Positions 16,960 through 25,531 of a stretch of 64,000 bases of DNA are shown one piece after another. Source of the stretch: Arthrobacter sp. UNC362MFTsu5.1 (GTDB lineage: Bacteria > Actinomycetota > Actinomycetes > Actinomycetales > Micrococcaceae); the NCBI RefSeq assembly GCF_000685965.1, contig NZ_JMLE01000004.1, positions 158,342 to 222,341 of the forward strand, given 5' to 3'. The translations under genes were made by a program, and so were the position numbers. The notes beneath the pieces were generated by a model that did no database searches, was not told where the DNA came from, and saw only the letters and a program-made list of their open reading frames with translations. How positions within the stretch are numbered: position 1 is the first letter of the stretch; every line of letters begins with the position of its first letter.

Positions 16960-17795
16960 TGGCGGCCCCGGAAAGCGCGAACGGGCACTTGAGCACCCGC
17001 GGCCTGGGCACCCTGGACTTCAAAACCCTCCTGGTCGAGGAGCGTGAGGACCGCGTGGTGGTGCTCCTCAACCGCCCCGAAGTCCGGAACGCGATCGACC
17101 AGCAGATGGTGGACGAACTCCATGCCGTGTGCGCCGCGCTGGAGCAGAACCCCAAGGTACTCATCATTGCGGGCGTGGACGGTGTCTTCGCCTCGGGTGC
17201 GGACATCGCCCAGCTGCGGGAACGGCGCCGGGACGACGCCCTCCAGGGCATCAATTCCACGATCTTCGTCCGGATCGCCAAGCTGCCCATGCCCGTCATT
17301 GCGGCCCTGGACGGCTACTGCCTGGGTGGTGGCGCGGAACTCGCCTACGCCGCGGACTTCCGGATCGGCACACCCAGCGTCCGCATCGGCAATCCCGAGA
17401 CCGGCCTGGGCATCCTCGCCGCGGCGGGCGCCAGCTGGCGGCTCAAGGAGCTGGTGGGCGAACCCGTCGCCAAGCAGATCCTGCTGGCCGGCCTGGTGCT
17501 GCGCGCCGAGCAGGCCCTTGCCGTCAACCTCATCACTGAGATCCACGAGGCACCGGTCCTGATGGACGGCGCCCACAGCCTCGCCGACCGTATTGCGCGG
17601 CAGGATCCGCTGGCCGTGCGGATCACCAAGTCCGTGTTCCACGCTCCGGCCGAGGCGCACCCGCTGATCGACCAGCTGGCGCAGGGGATCCTCTTCGAGT
17701 CCCAGGCGAAGTTCGATCGCATGCAGGCCTTCTTGGACAAGAAGACTGACAAGAAGACAGCCAAGAATTCAGACCAATCAGACGGGACGAAGTAA
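16959..17795 (+). CDS. Enoyl-CoA hydratase/isomerase family protein
   Basis: A 278-residue crotonase-fold enzyme. Visible marks are RPEVRNAIDQQMVDEL, the oxyanion-hole loop ASGADIAQL and DGYCLGGGAELAYAADFRIG; the Glu in NPETGLG fits a catalytic position. In this operon it would hydrate an enoyl-CoA intermediate (PaaF/PaaG-like). Its ATG overlaps the thiolase stop (TAATG). Oddly, codons 5-13 (ESANGHLST) are encoded by a copy of the dispersed repeat AGCGCGAACGG..., so the N-terminus seems to have been extended by repeat DNA. Confidence 0.88.
   Translation: MAAPESANGHLSTRGLGTLDFKTLLVEEREDRVVVLLNRPEVRNAIDQQMVDELHAVCAALEQNPKVLIIAGVDGVFASGADIAQLRERRRDDALQGINSTIFVRIAKLPMPVIAALDGYCLGGGAELAYAADFRIGTPSVRIGNPETGLGILAAAGASWRLKELVGEPVAKQILLAGLVLRAEQALAVNLITEIHEAPVLMDGAHSLADRIARQDPLAVRITKSVFHAPAEAHPLIDQLAQGILFESQAKFDRMQAFLDKKTDKKTAKNSDQSDGTK
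16973..16992 (+). repeat. Dispersed repeat copy inside the hydratase coding region
   Basis: AAGCGCGAACGGGCACTTGA here matches the intergenic copies at 13110 and 13141 with few changes. It is read in frame near the N-terminus of the enoyl-CoA hydratase. Confidence 0.6.
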
Positions 17796-17797
17796 CC

Positions 17798-18670
17798 ATG
17801 GGCAATTCCGTACTTCCGGCGGGGCTTCCCGCTACTGTCGGCGTCCTCGGCGGCGGCCGGATGGGGGCGGGCATCGCCCACGCCTTCCTGATCAACGGAG
17901 CCGACGTCCTGGTGGTGGAGCGGGACGAAGCCTCGGCCGAAGCTGCCCGGGAACGCGTGGAGTCCGCGGCCGCCAAGAGCATCGAGCGCGGCGCCACAGA
18001 CGGCAACCTGGACGAGATGGTTTCCCGGCTCTCCGTGACCGTTGACTACGACGACTTCAAGGACCGCCAGCTGGTGGTGGAAGCCGTTCCGGAGGACTGG
18101 GACCTGAAAGTGGCATCCCTGCGCGGCATCGAGGAGCGCCTCGCCGCAGACGCCTACCTGGCCTCCAATACGTCCTCGCTGTCCGTCAACGGACTGGCCA
18201 AGGAACTGAAGCGTCCGGGCAACTTCCTGGGCCTGCACTTCTTCAACCCGGTGCCGGCGTCCACGCTGATCGAAGTGGTGCTCGGCGAACGGACGTCACC
18301 CGAGCTGGCTACCGCAGCGAAAAGGTGGGTCGAGGCGCTCGGCAAGACCGCCGTCGTCGTCAATGATGCGCCCGGTTTTGCCTCCTCACGCCTGGGCGTG
18401 GCCATCGCCCTGGAAGCGATGCGCATGGTGGAGGAAGGTGTCGCGTCCGCAGAGGACATCGACAACGCCATGGTGCTGGGCTACAAGCACCCCACCGGGC
18501 CGCTGCGGACCACGGACATCGTGGGCCTGGACGTCCGGCTGGGCATCGCGGAATACCTGCAGTCGACCCTGGGGGAGCGCTTCGCGCCGCCGCAGATCCT
18601 GCGCGACAAAGTGGCCCGCGGCGAACTCGGACGGAAGACCGGCAAGGGCTTCTTCGACTGGCCGGCCTAG
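17798..18670 (+). CDS. 3-Hydroxyacyl-CoA dehydrogenase
   Basis: A 290-residue NAD-dependent dehydrogenase oxidising a 3-hydroxyacyl-CoA, the step between hydratase and thiolase. The Rossmann motif GVLGGGRMGAGIA, the catalytic-His region FLGLHFFNPVP, the VNDAPGFASSRL linker and the C-terminal domain ending GRKTGKGFFDW are all present. It matches short hydroxybutyryl-CoA dehydrogenase (Hbd/PaaH) proteins in length. It starts two bases after the hydratase stop and ends the operon; the next gene is convergent across a tandem duplication. Confidence 0.93.
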   Translation: MGNSVLPAGLPATVGVLGGGRMGAGIAHAFLINGADVLVVERDEASAEAARERVESAAAKSIERGATDGNLDEMVSRLSVTVDYDDFKDRQLVVEAVPEDWDLKVASLRGIEERLAADAYLASNTSSLSVNGLAKELKRPGNFLGLHFFNPVPASTLIEVVLGERTSPELATAAKRWVEALGKTAVVVNDAPGFASSRLGVAIALEAMRMVEEGVASAEDIDNAMVLGYKHPTGPLRTTDIVGLDVRLGIAEYLQSTLGERFAPPQILRDKVARGELGRKTGKGFFDWPA

Positions 18671-18672
18671 AG

Positions 18673-18722
18673 TCCGACGGCGGTGGGCCGGCTAGCGCCC
18701 GACGGCGGTGGGCCGGCTAGCG
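18673..18722. repeat. 25-bp tandem duplication across convergent stop codons
   Basis: The unit CCGACGGCGGTGGGCCGGCT continues with AGCGC and occurs twice in tandem. The repeated CTAG provides or abuts the stop codon of the minus-strand SRPBCC gene (18717-18719). Confidence 0.7.
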
Positions 18723-19157
18723 CCCGGCCCGCGCGTCGAGCGCGGACTTCAGGCCGTTCAGGGCCGGGTCCCGGAGTGACATGAACGCCGGCTTCATGAA
18801 CGGTTCGGTGATCCTGAGGGCGCCCTTGAGCTGGAACTCCGCCGTGTACTTCACGGTGGAGCCGGTCCCGTCCGGCGAGACGTCGATGGAGTCCTCGGAA
18901 ATCACCGTTTTGTTTTCGCCCCGCAGCTTGATGTGGTTCCGGCTCAGCTCCACCACCTCATAGATGAGCGTCTGCCGCTTTCCCCGGAATTCGGCTTCGG
19001 CGTGGTACCGGTGGCCCACGGCAACAGGGCCCTCGGAGAGCTTCTTCACCACAGGGGTCCCGGGATCCCATTCGGCGGTGTTCTCGAACGCTGACAGGTA
19101 GGTGAAGGCTTCCTCTGCCCCGAGGGGAGAGCTGACGGATCCGGCTACTGTGATCAT
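18717..19157 (-). CDS. SRPBCC family protein
   Basis: A 146-residue helix-grip protein: MITVAGSVSSPLGAEEAFTY, the turn ENTAEWDPGTP, and strands leading to a C-terminal helix. The WDPG motif is shared with polyketide-cyclase-like ligand-binding proteins. The ligand is unknown. The ATG has TAGGCT six bases upstream and no Shine-Dalgarno, so it is probably leaderless; the GNAT gene starts 37 bases away in the opposite direction. Confidence 0.82.
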   Translation of the reverse strand: MITVAGSVSSPLGAEEAFTYLSAFENTAEWDPGTPVVKKLSEGPVAVGHRYHAEAEFRGKRQTLIYEVVELSRNHIKLRGENKTVISEDSIDVSPDGTGSTVKYTAEFQLKGALRITEPFMKPAFMSLRDPALNGLKSALDARAGR

Positions 19158-19163
19158 GCCGAC

Positions 19164-19169
19164 AGCCTA
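19164..19169 (-). promoter_or_regulatory. -10 element for leaderless SRPBCC gene
   Basis: TAGGCT on the minus strand, six bases before ATG 19157. Confidence 0.5.
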
Positions 19170-19181
19170 GCCGTTGCCCCC

Positions 19182-19187
19182 TAGGAT
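19182..19187 (+). promoter_or_regulatory. -10 element for leaderless GNAT gene
   Basis: TAGGAT, six bases before GTG 19194. It lies within 13 bases of the divergent -10 element, so the two promoters overlap. Confidence 0.5.
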
Positions 19188-19193
19188 GGTGCG

Positions 19194-19802
19194 GTGACTT
19201 CCATCGAACCCATCACACTGACCGGTCGGCACGTCGTCCTCGAGCCGCTGAGCCACGCGCACCAGGACGGCCTGGTGGACGCTGCCCGCGACGGTGAGCT
19301 CTGGAAGCTCTGGTACACCAGCGTGCCCACCCCGCAGGGCATGGCTGCAGAGATCGACCGCCGGCTGGGCCTCCAGGAGCAGGGGTCCATGCTGCCGTTC
19401 ACCACGCGCCTGATCGACCCGGCCACCGGCCGTCCCGGCCGGGTGATCGGGATGACCACGTACATGAATATCGACGCCGCCACTCCCCGCGTGGAGATCG
19501 GGTCCACCTGGAATGCGGCTTCGTCGCACGGCACCGGGACCAACCCGGACTCCAAGCTCCTGCTCCTGCGGCACGCCTTCGAAACGCTGGGCTGCCCCGC
19601 CGTCGAGTTCCGGACGCACTGGCTGAACCACCAGTCCCGCGAAGCGATTGCCCGGCTTGGAGCCAAGCAGGACGGCGTGCTCCGCAGCCACACCCGGACC
19701 GCGGACGGGCAGCTCCGGGACACCGTGGTGTTCTCGATCCTGGAGCACGAGTGGCCCATGGTCCGGGCCAGCCTGGAGTTCAGGCTGGCCAAGCAGCGCT
19801 AG
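19194..19802 (+). CDS. GNAT family N-acetyltransferase (RimJ/RimL-like)
   Basis: A 202-residue acetyltransferase of the RimJ/RimL type: TLTGRHVVLEPLSHAHQDGL opening, central strands with VEIGSTWNAASSHGTGTN (acetyl-CoA binding region, with the usual GxGxN spacing replaced by GTGTN), and CPAVEFRTHWLNHQSREAIARLGA, the classical motif where the second Asn/His region lies. The acceptor substrate cannot be told. Start at GTG 19194, apparently leaderless. Confidence 0.87.
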   Translation: MTSIEPITLTGRHVVLEPLSHAHQDGLVDAARDGELWKLWYTSVPTPQGMAAEIDRRLGLQEQGSMLPFTTRLIDPATGRPGRVIGMTTYMNIDAATPRVEIGSTWNAASSHGTGTNPDSKLLLLRHAFETLGCPAVEFRTHWLNHQSREAIARLGAKQDGVLRSHTRTADGQLRDTVVFSILEHEWPMVRASLEFRLAKQR

Positions 19803-19849
19803 GGCCAGGGCGCCCGGATCGGGGAGCCTTGGCCCACGCGGTCCGGACC

Positions 19850-20743
19850 CTACCTCGCCAAGGTGCCCGGCTTAACCTCGTTCATCACGGCCGTGGCATA
19901 GGCCCGGTGCCCGGTGGGCGTCGGGTGGAAGTTGGAGTCAGCCAGAGGATTCCCGCTGTTGTACGCGATCCACGGGGCGGTCGAGTTCACGGCGTGCCCG
20001 GCGAACCTCGCTGTGACGTCGACAAACTGCGCGTTCGCCCCGTAGGCATTGGCACTGGAGACTGCCGTGGCGATTGCGGCATTGAGTTTGTCCGTGGCCC
20101 GGTTGATCAGACGCTGTTCGTCCGCGGAGAAGTACGGATTCCCGTCCGCCGGCTCGAACAGCCTGGGGTAGCCCAAGACAGCGATCTTCGCGGACGGAGC
20201 CACCGTGTGGATCTGGCCGTAGACATTCGCGAGCACCGCACCCACCTGACTCATCCCGCCTTCGGAGGCCGAGACGGCGTTGGCGCACACTTCAACGCCG
20301 TAGGCGGCGCAGGCGCCCAGCACCTGGCTTACTCCGGCGTCGTTGGCACCGGCGGTGATGGTGACGATTCCGGTGGACGGATTCAGTTTCCCTGCGCCGA
20401 TGAGGCCCGTGAGCTGGGCCTGGACGCTAATTTGTTGTTGGAGCGGGTCATCGCCCGAAAAAAGGAGTGCCCCGTGGCAGGCGGCATTGACCACCAGGGA
20501 CACCCGGCCTGTTTTGTCGACGTCGGTAACGTACCCGGGGGTGCTCTGCCAGCACGTCGCATCATCCGGTTTGTCCGCTTCTCCGGCGCCGGTCCCCGCA
20601 GTGTAGGAGTCACCGACGGCGATGTAATCAAGTCCTCCGGCAGGTGCCGCCCCGGCCGGCACCGCCAGCCCCGTGGCCAGTGCCAGTGTTGCCAAACCGG
20701 CCGCGAATGCCGCGCGCCGCCGTCGTAAAATCCGGTCACTCAT
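19850..20743 (-). CDS. Secreted SGNH/GDSL hydrolase
   Basis: A 297-residue exported esterase/lipase-like enzyme. It has a strong signal peptide (RRRR followed by AAFAAGLATLALATGLAVPA and AGAAPA). SGNH blocks are visible: block I GDSYTAG with the Ser nucleophile, the block III Asn in ITAGANDAG, and block V DSNFHPTPTGH with the Asp-His pair. Cysteines in ATCWQS, AACHG, GACAAYGVEVCA may form disulfides. Closest recognised type is the Streptomyces secreted lipase group. ATG 20743 is chosen because GGGGAAA precedes it and the signal peptide then begins at once. Confidence 0.92.
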   Translation of the reverse strand: MSDRILRRRRAAFAAGLATLALATGLAVPAGAAPAGGLDYIAVGDSYTAGTGAGEADKPDDATCWQSTPGYVTDVDKTGRVSLVVNAACHGALLFSGDDPLQQQISVQAQLTGLIGAGKLNPSTGIVTITAGANDAGVSQVLGACAAYGVEVCANAVSASEGGMSQVGAVLANVYGQIHTVAPSAKIAVLGYPRLFEPADGNPYFSADEQRLINRATDKLNAAIATAVSSANAYGANAQFVDVTARFAGHAVNSTAPWIAYNSGNPLADSNFHPTPTGHRAYATAVMNEVKPGTLAR

Positions 20744-20938
20744 CAGTTTCCCCTTTGTTCTGAACTGTGCACCGGGGCTGCGGAGCCACGGGCCGCGGCC
20801 AGGCCGCAAGTACGCCCAAGGGTACGCCGCCGCCCGGCCACCGGATACGGGCCGGAGTACCTGTTTATTGCCGGGGGCTACTCCAATCTTCGGCCGTTAC
20901 CCGTGCCGGATGTCGGGGGTCTGTGATTAGCTGTCTGG

Positions 20939-21652
20939 ATGGAACAGCCTGGACAGCCCGTGAACTGGGACGGAGCCGTGAATGCCTGGCGCATTTCCGG
21001 CAGCGTTTTCCGGATGGGGCGCCGGGAATGGGTCACCGAGTCAGGCTGGAAACAGGCGTACGACGACGGCGTCCGCACCGTGATTGACCTCCGGAACCCC
21101 TCGGAACAAGGGCTGAGGGACACGGACCCCGAGGTGAGCGCCGAGGTGCTGGCGGCGTTCGACGTCGTGCACGCCCCCACCGAGGACCCGCAGCACCCGG
21201 AGTTCAAAGAATTATGCTTCCCCTACCTGAACGATCCGGCCTGCTACGCGGCCAACGCCCGGCTGTTCCCGGACAAACTCGTGGCCGTCTTCAAAGCGGT
21301 AGCAGCAGCCCCCGCCGGTGTGGTGATCCACTGCTCGGCCGGGCGGGACCGCAGCGGAATGATCGCCGCCATGCTCCAGGACCTCACCGGTGCCGGCGAC
21401 CACGAGATCGTGGCCGGCTACCAGGCAGCCATGCGGGGCATCAATGAGCGCCACCGTACGGTCGGCCCGCCCCACAAACATGAGCGCTACCTGGACGAGG
21501 ACACTTTGGTGCCCCTGCTGGAGAAGCGCGGCGGCGGAGCGCTGGAATTCGTCCGGGCGCTGAACACCAGAAACTACCTGTTGCGGCACGGGATCACCCC
21601 GGCCGAGTTGGCTGCCATCCAGTCTCGGCTGGCAAGCAGGGTGACGACGTAA
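20939..21652 (+). CDS. Tyrosine-protein phosphatase (DSP/PTP-like)
   Basis: A 237-residue protein with the phosphatase loop HCSAGRDRSG (Cys-x5-Arg), preceded by a Pro/Asp-containing region and a VIDLRNPSEQG strand-loop typical of bacterial MptpB-like dual-specificity phosphatases. The N-terminal NWDGAVNAWRISGSVFRMG fits the same family. Substrates might be phosphotyrosine proteins or phosphoinositides. It precedes the serine-protease gene by seven bases on the same strand, so the two may be co-transcribed. Confidence 0.87.
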   Translation: MEQPGQPVNWDGAVNAWRISGSVFRMGRREWVTESGWKQAYDDGVRTVIDLRNPSEQGLRDTDPEVSAEVLAAFDVVHAPTEDPQHPEFKELCFPYLNDPACYAANARLFPDKLVAVFKAVAAAPAGVVIHCSAGRDRSGMIAAMLQDLTGAGDHEIVAGYQAAMRGINERHRTVGPPHKHERYLDEDTLVPLLEKRGGGALEFVRALNTRNYLLRHGITPAELAAIQSRLASRVTT

Positions 21653-21659
21653 ACACACT

Positions 21660-24152
21660 ATGGGGGACACCTTGACGCATCATTCCGGCCGGCATCCGTT
21701 CAACCGCGCCCTGGGACTGGCTGCAACGGCCTCTTTGGCGTTCGGCGCCACCTTCCTGGCGGTTCCTGCCGTCGCGGAGTCCGGTGCGCCGGTTCCCGAT
21801 CCGTCGGTGTCGGCGCCAGCAGCTACGTCTGCGCCCGTTTCGACGTCGGCGCCTGCCACGGCAGCGCCCGCCCCGGGCGGTTCCACCCCGGCCATCAGCG
21901 ACGCCGGCCTGACGGAGGCTGTTCTCCGCGACCTGGGAATGACGCTGGAACAGTTCAACGCGGCCGGTGACCAGGGCAAACGCGCGGCCGACGCCGTTGC
22001 CTCCTTACGTGCGTTGCCCGGCTATGTGGGAATCAGCTTGAAAGACGGCCGGATCCTGGTGGAAGGCAGCGGCCCGGAGCTTGAGTCCCGGGTGGCTGAA
22101 CTGAATGCGGCCGGACCCGGCGATTTTGTGATGGTTGCTGCCACGACGACTGCGGGATCCGCGCCGTCTGCTCCGCCGGCGCAGCCCGTCGCGCCCTCGC
22201 CGTCTGCGCCGCCTGCCCCGGAACGAGTCGCAGCCAGCACCGACCAGCTGTTCAAGGACTACGTCCGCGAGGTGGGTGCCGAAGGCCTTCAGGCGGTGGC
22301 CTACGCCAACGGCAGCTTTGTGATCCGCACCGGCGGCACCAACCAGCCTGAGGCCGGCGGCACCCCGGCGAACACCGTGGCGTCCGGAACCTCAGCGGCT
22401 TCGCCCTCGCCGTCGGAATTCGTGGCGCGCTACACCAACGTCCGGCTTGAGCAGGGCGCTCCGCTTGCGCCCGAGGAGGACTTCTTCGGCGGGCAGGGCT
22501 ACGTCCTCAACACCGGCGTGATCTGCTCCGCCGGCTACGGGGCCTACAGCCCGGACGGTGAGTCGCTGGTCCTCACCGCAGGCCACTGCACCGAAGACGG
22601 CACCGTTTCCACCGCAAACGTGGAGCGTCCGGCATCACCCGCAAACAATCTGCTGGGCACCCTTGGCTTCAGCCAGTTCGGCGGCCCGGGCAACTCCTGG
22701 ATCACCGGCGACGAAGCCAACCCCGGAAACGTGGGCACCGATATCGCTGTCATCGAAGGCATCCGGCCGGGCATCGACGTCCAGCCCGCAGCCAGCCGCT
22801 GGGACGCACCCACGGATCCCGGATCCACGGCCGTGAAGATCATCGGAACCGCCTCGCCGTCCCCGGGGCAGGCGGTCTGCCGCTCCGGCCGGACCGCCGG
22901 CTGGTCCTGCGGCACGGTGGACGAGGTGGGCATCTACGTCGTGGGCGGGTTCACCCCGGACCCGGCCGACCTCCGGGCCTTCCGCGGGTTCCTTTCCACG
23001 TCCGTGCAGTCCAGCGGCGGCGACTCCGGCGGCCCCTGGATCAGCGGCAACTTCGCCGTCGGCACACACTCCGCTGGAGACCAGGTGGTCCCCGGCCAGC
23101 CGATCAACAACTTCGCCGTGGCCACCACGCTGGAGGACGCCATGACCCGGCTTCCCGGCGTCCAGCTCCAGCTGTTCCTCAACAAACCCTCACTCACGAG
23201 CCCGGCCGACGGCGCCGGTGTGGCTCTCGACCAGCCCATCACCGGACAGGTCGCGGCGGCGCCCGCCTCTGCCGTTGCGGCCGGATCGAAGGTGCGCATC
23301 ACCATGCCCGGGCAGGCGCCGATGGACGTCCCTGTGGACGGCTCGGGGCAGTGGCAGTTCACCGCGCCCTCCTCGGCAGGCCGGCTGCAATTCACCGCCG
23401 AAACCGTCAACGGCTTCAGCCACTCCGGCGCCAGCTCGTTCGACGTCACAGTACTGCCGGCCGAGCTGCCGGCACCCGTCATTTCGACGCCCGGGGAAGC
23501 CGCCGCACTCACAGGACTCGAGCACATTGCAGGGACCGGAACCCCCGGTGCCCGCGTGGTGCTCTCCGGCGACGCCACCGGGCAGGCGGTGGTGGGGCCC
23601 GACGGCACCTGGACCGTGCCGGTCACCGGCCCCGCAAAGTTCGGCGCGTTCACCGTCACGGCCGTGCAGACCGCAGGGGGCGTCGCCGACAGCCCGGCGG
23701 CAACCCGGACTTTCACGGTAGTGCCGCCGTCGCCGTCGGTTGCCAACATCCAGAACGGCCAGCATTTCGCCCACGACGCGGTTCCCCGGCGGATCACCGG
23801 TTCAGCGCTGGACGGCGCGACGGTGACCGTCACCGTGGACGGCGCAGCAGCCGTGCAGACCGCTGCGAACGGCACGTGGAGCTCGCCGGTTCCGGCCGGG
23901 CTTACCGCCGGCACCCACACGCTCACGGTCAGCCAGGCGGTCGACGGCGTGGCCTCGGCGCCGGTGAACCTCACCTTCGTGGTTGACCCGGCACCGGTCA
24001 TTGTTCCGGCGTCGATCACCCCGGCGGGCGCGTCGGGTCAGCTGCCGGCCACCGGAGCCGACGGCCTGCTCACTGCGGCCGGCGTCGGCGCGGGCGTCCT
24101 GCTGCTGGGCGGTGCCGCGCTGGTTTTTGCCAGGCGGCGCTCCCGCCGCTGA
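21660..24152 (+). CDS. Secreted, wall-anchored trypsin-like serine protease
   Basis: An 830-residue exported protein. After the signal peptide (LGLAATASLAFGATFLAVPA) comes a Pro/Ala-rich region, then an S1 protease domain with His 309 in LTAGHC, Asp 361 in GTDIAVIEG and Ser 456 in SGGDSGGPW. From about residue 505 there are three Ig-like or Big-type repeats (ISTPGEAAALTGLEHIAGTG, then similar units). The end is a sortase signal: LPATG near 795, a hydrophobic helix and RRRSRR. It should be tethered to the cell wall; no sortase gene is in the window. The start may be ATG 21660 or, with GGGGGA in front, TTG 21672. Confidence 0.9.
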   Translation: MGDTLTHHSGRHPFNRALGLAATASLAFGATFLAVPAVAESGAPVPDPSVSAPAATSAPVSTSAPATAAPAPGGSTPAISDAGLTEAVLRDLGMTLEQFNAAGDQGKRAADAVASLRALPGYVGISLKDGRILVEGSGPELESRVAELNAAGPGDFVMVAATTTAGSAPSAPPAQPVAPSPSAPPAPERVAASTDQLFKDYVREVGAEGLQAVAYANGSFVIRTGGTNQPEAGGTPANTVASGTSAASPSPSEFVARYTNVRLEQGAPLAPEEDFFGGQGYVLNTGVICSAGYGAYSPDGESLVLTAGHCTEDGTVSTANVERPASPANNLLGTLGFSQFGGPGNSWITGDEANPGNVGTDIAVIEGIRPGIDVQPAASRWDAPTDPGSTAVKIIGTASPSPGQAVCRSGRTAGWSCGTVDEVGIYVVGGFTPDPADLRAFRGFLSTSVQSSGGDSGGPWISGNFAVGTHSAGDQVVPGQPINNFAVATTLEDAMTRLPGVQLQLFLNKPSLTSPADGAGVALDQPITGQVAAAPASAVAAGSKVRITMPGQAPMDVPVDGSGQWQFTAPSSAGRLQFTAETVNGFSHSGASSFDVTVLPAELPAPVISTPGEAAALTGLEHIAGTGTPGARVVLSGDATGQAVVGPDGTWTVPVTGPAKFGAFTVTAVQTAGGVADSPAATRTFTVVPPSPSVANIQNGQHFAHDAVPRRITGSALDGATVTVTVDGAAAVQTAANGTWSSPVPAGLTAGTHTLTVSQAVDGVASAPVNLTFVVDPAPVIVPASITPAGASGQLPATGADGLLTAAGVGAGVLLLGGAALVFARRRSRR

Positions 24153-24166
24153 GGTGCTCTTCCAGG

Positions 24167-25387
24167 CTATTGGAAGTCGGCCAGCCAGAGATCCGGGCCG
24201 AACACTTCGTACTGGATGTCCTTGGCCGGGACGCCCCGGGCAACCAGCGCACTCCGGACGGACTTCAGGAAGGGGAGGGGGCCGCACAGGTAGTATTCGG
24301 CGTCGTCCGGCAGTTCCACCGCATTGACGTCCATGAACCCCTTGAAGGCCGGCGCACTTTCGGACCCCGGTGCGGCCGGTACATCGCCCGGTTCGAGGAA
24401 CCAGGTGTTCAACGATCCGTCGGCCAGCTTGGCGAGGTCCTCGGTGACCTGGGCCCGCAGCGGGAACGACGCCGGCATGTCATCCGCGTGGAGGAGCATG
24501 ACCTGACGCTGGGAGCCGGACTTCACCAGATGGGACAGCATGCCGGCCATCGGAGTAATGCCGATGCCGGCGCTGGCCAGGACCACCGGCCGGTCCGTGT
24601 ATTCGAGGACCACGTCACCGAATGGAGCCGAGAGGACCACCTCGTCACCCTCGTGGATTTCGTTGTGGAGCAGGTTGGACATCTCGCCGTCGGGCGTGGG
24701 GAGTCCATGGACCCGCTTCACTGCGAACTGCCGGTGATGGCCGTCGTCGGCCTTGGTGAGGCTGTATTGCCTGGGCTGGTGCACGCCGTCGTGCATCAGC
24801 ATCTTGATGGTGACGTACTGCCCCGGCAGGGAGGGCTTGACGTCCCGCTCGTCGGTTCGTTCCACGATGAAGGTGACCACGTCGTCGGTTTCCTGGATCC
24901 GCCGGACTACCCGCCAGGTCCGCCAGATCGTTTCGGGTGAGAGGTGCACGGCGTTGTAGAGGCCGCGTTCCTTGTTGATGAGCATGTTGGCCATGAGCCA
25001 GTAGACCTCGTCCCAGGCTGCTGCAACGTCGGGTGTCACGGCATCGCCAAGCACGTCCACAATGGACCACATCAGATGGTCGTGGACCACCTGGTACTGG
25101 TCCGGGCTCAGGCCAAGCGAGACGTGTTTGTGCGCGATCCGGGACAGCAGGTGATCCGGCAGCTGATCGGGTTTGTCCACCAGGAACCCGGCGAACGCGG
25201 CAATGGACCCCGCCAACGCCTGCTGCTGCCGGCCGTCCGCCTGGTTCCCCCGGTTGAAGAGGCCGTCCTGGAGGTCCGGACGTGCCTCGAACATGTGCTT
25301 GTAGAACCGCTTGGCAATCTCCTCGATGTGCTCGCCAACTACAGGCAGCGTTGCCTTGATGACGGGAGATGCAGTGTCTGAGAGCAT
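24167..25387 (-). CDS. hmp: Flavohaemoglobin (nitric oxide dioxygenase)
   Basis: A 406-residue enzyme that oxidises NO to nitrate using O2 and NAD(P)H. The N-terminal globin domain (residues 1-140) has the proximal-His segment RIAHKHVSLGL and VHDHLMW; it is followed by an FAD-binding domain with RQYSLTKA and an NAD-binding domain with ASAGIGITPMAGM, ending in YEVFGPD. The first 35 codons of the longer open frame are ignored because GGAAGGGA lies directly before ATG 25387. It faces the protease gene 14 bases away. NO detoxification may matter because nitrite reduction in this organism can leak NO, but that link is inference. Confidence 0.96.
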   Translation of the reverse strand: MLSDTASPVIKATLPVVGEHIEEIAKRFYKHMFEARPDLQDGLFNRGNQADGRQQQALAGSIAAFAGFLVDKPDQLPDHLLSRIAHKHVSLGLSPDQYQVVHDHLMWSIVDVLGDAVTPDVAAAWDEVYWLMANMLINKERGLYNAVHLSPETIWRTWRVVRRIQETDDVVTFIVERTDERDVKPSLPGQYVTIKMLMHDGVHQPRQYSLTKADDGHHRQFAVKRVHGLPTPDGEMSNLLHNEIHEGDEVVLSAPFGDVVLEYTDRPVVLASAGIGITPMAGMLSHLVKSGSQRQVMLLHADDMPASFPLRAQVTEDLAKLADGSLNTWFLEPGDVPAAPGSESAPAFKGFMDVNAVELPDDAEYYLCGPLPFLKSVRSALVARGVPAKDIQYEVFGPDLWLADFQ

Positions 25388-25531
25388 GGTTGATCCCTTC
25401 CGGTCATGCCGGTTGCAGGCGGTGTTTCGTCGCTCGGCACAGCAAACGTAGCAGTCGGGGCCGTTCCACTTCCGGGCCGATCGGCCCTTCATTGCACGGG
25501 AAAACGGGTGTAACGCACGACGGCGGGCGGC

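Noticed and set aside
25474..25487. GGGCCGATCGGCCC palindrome after the anti-sigma gene
   Set aside because: The stem is only five pairs with a four-base loop and no T-run; too weak to call a terminator.
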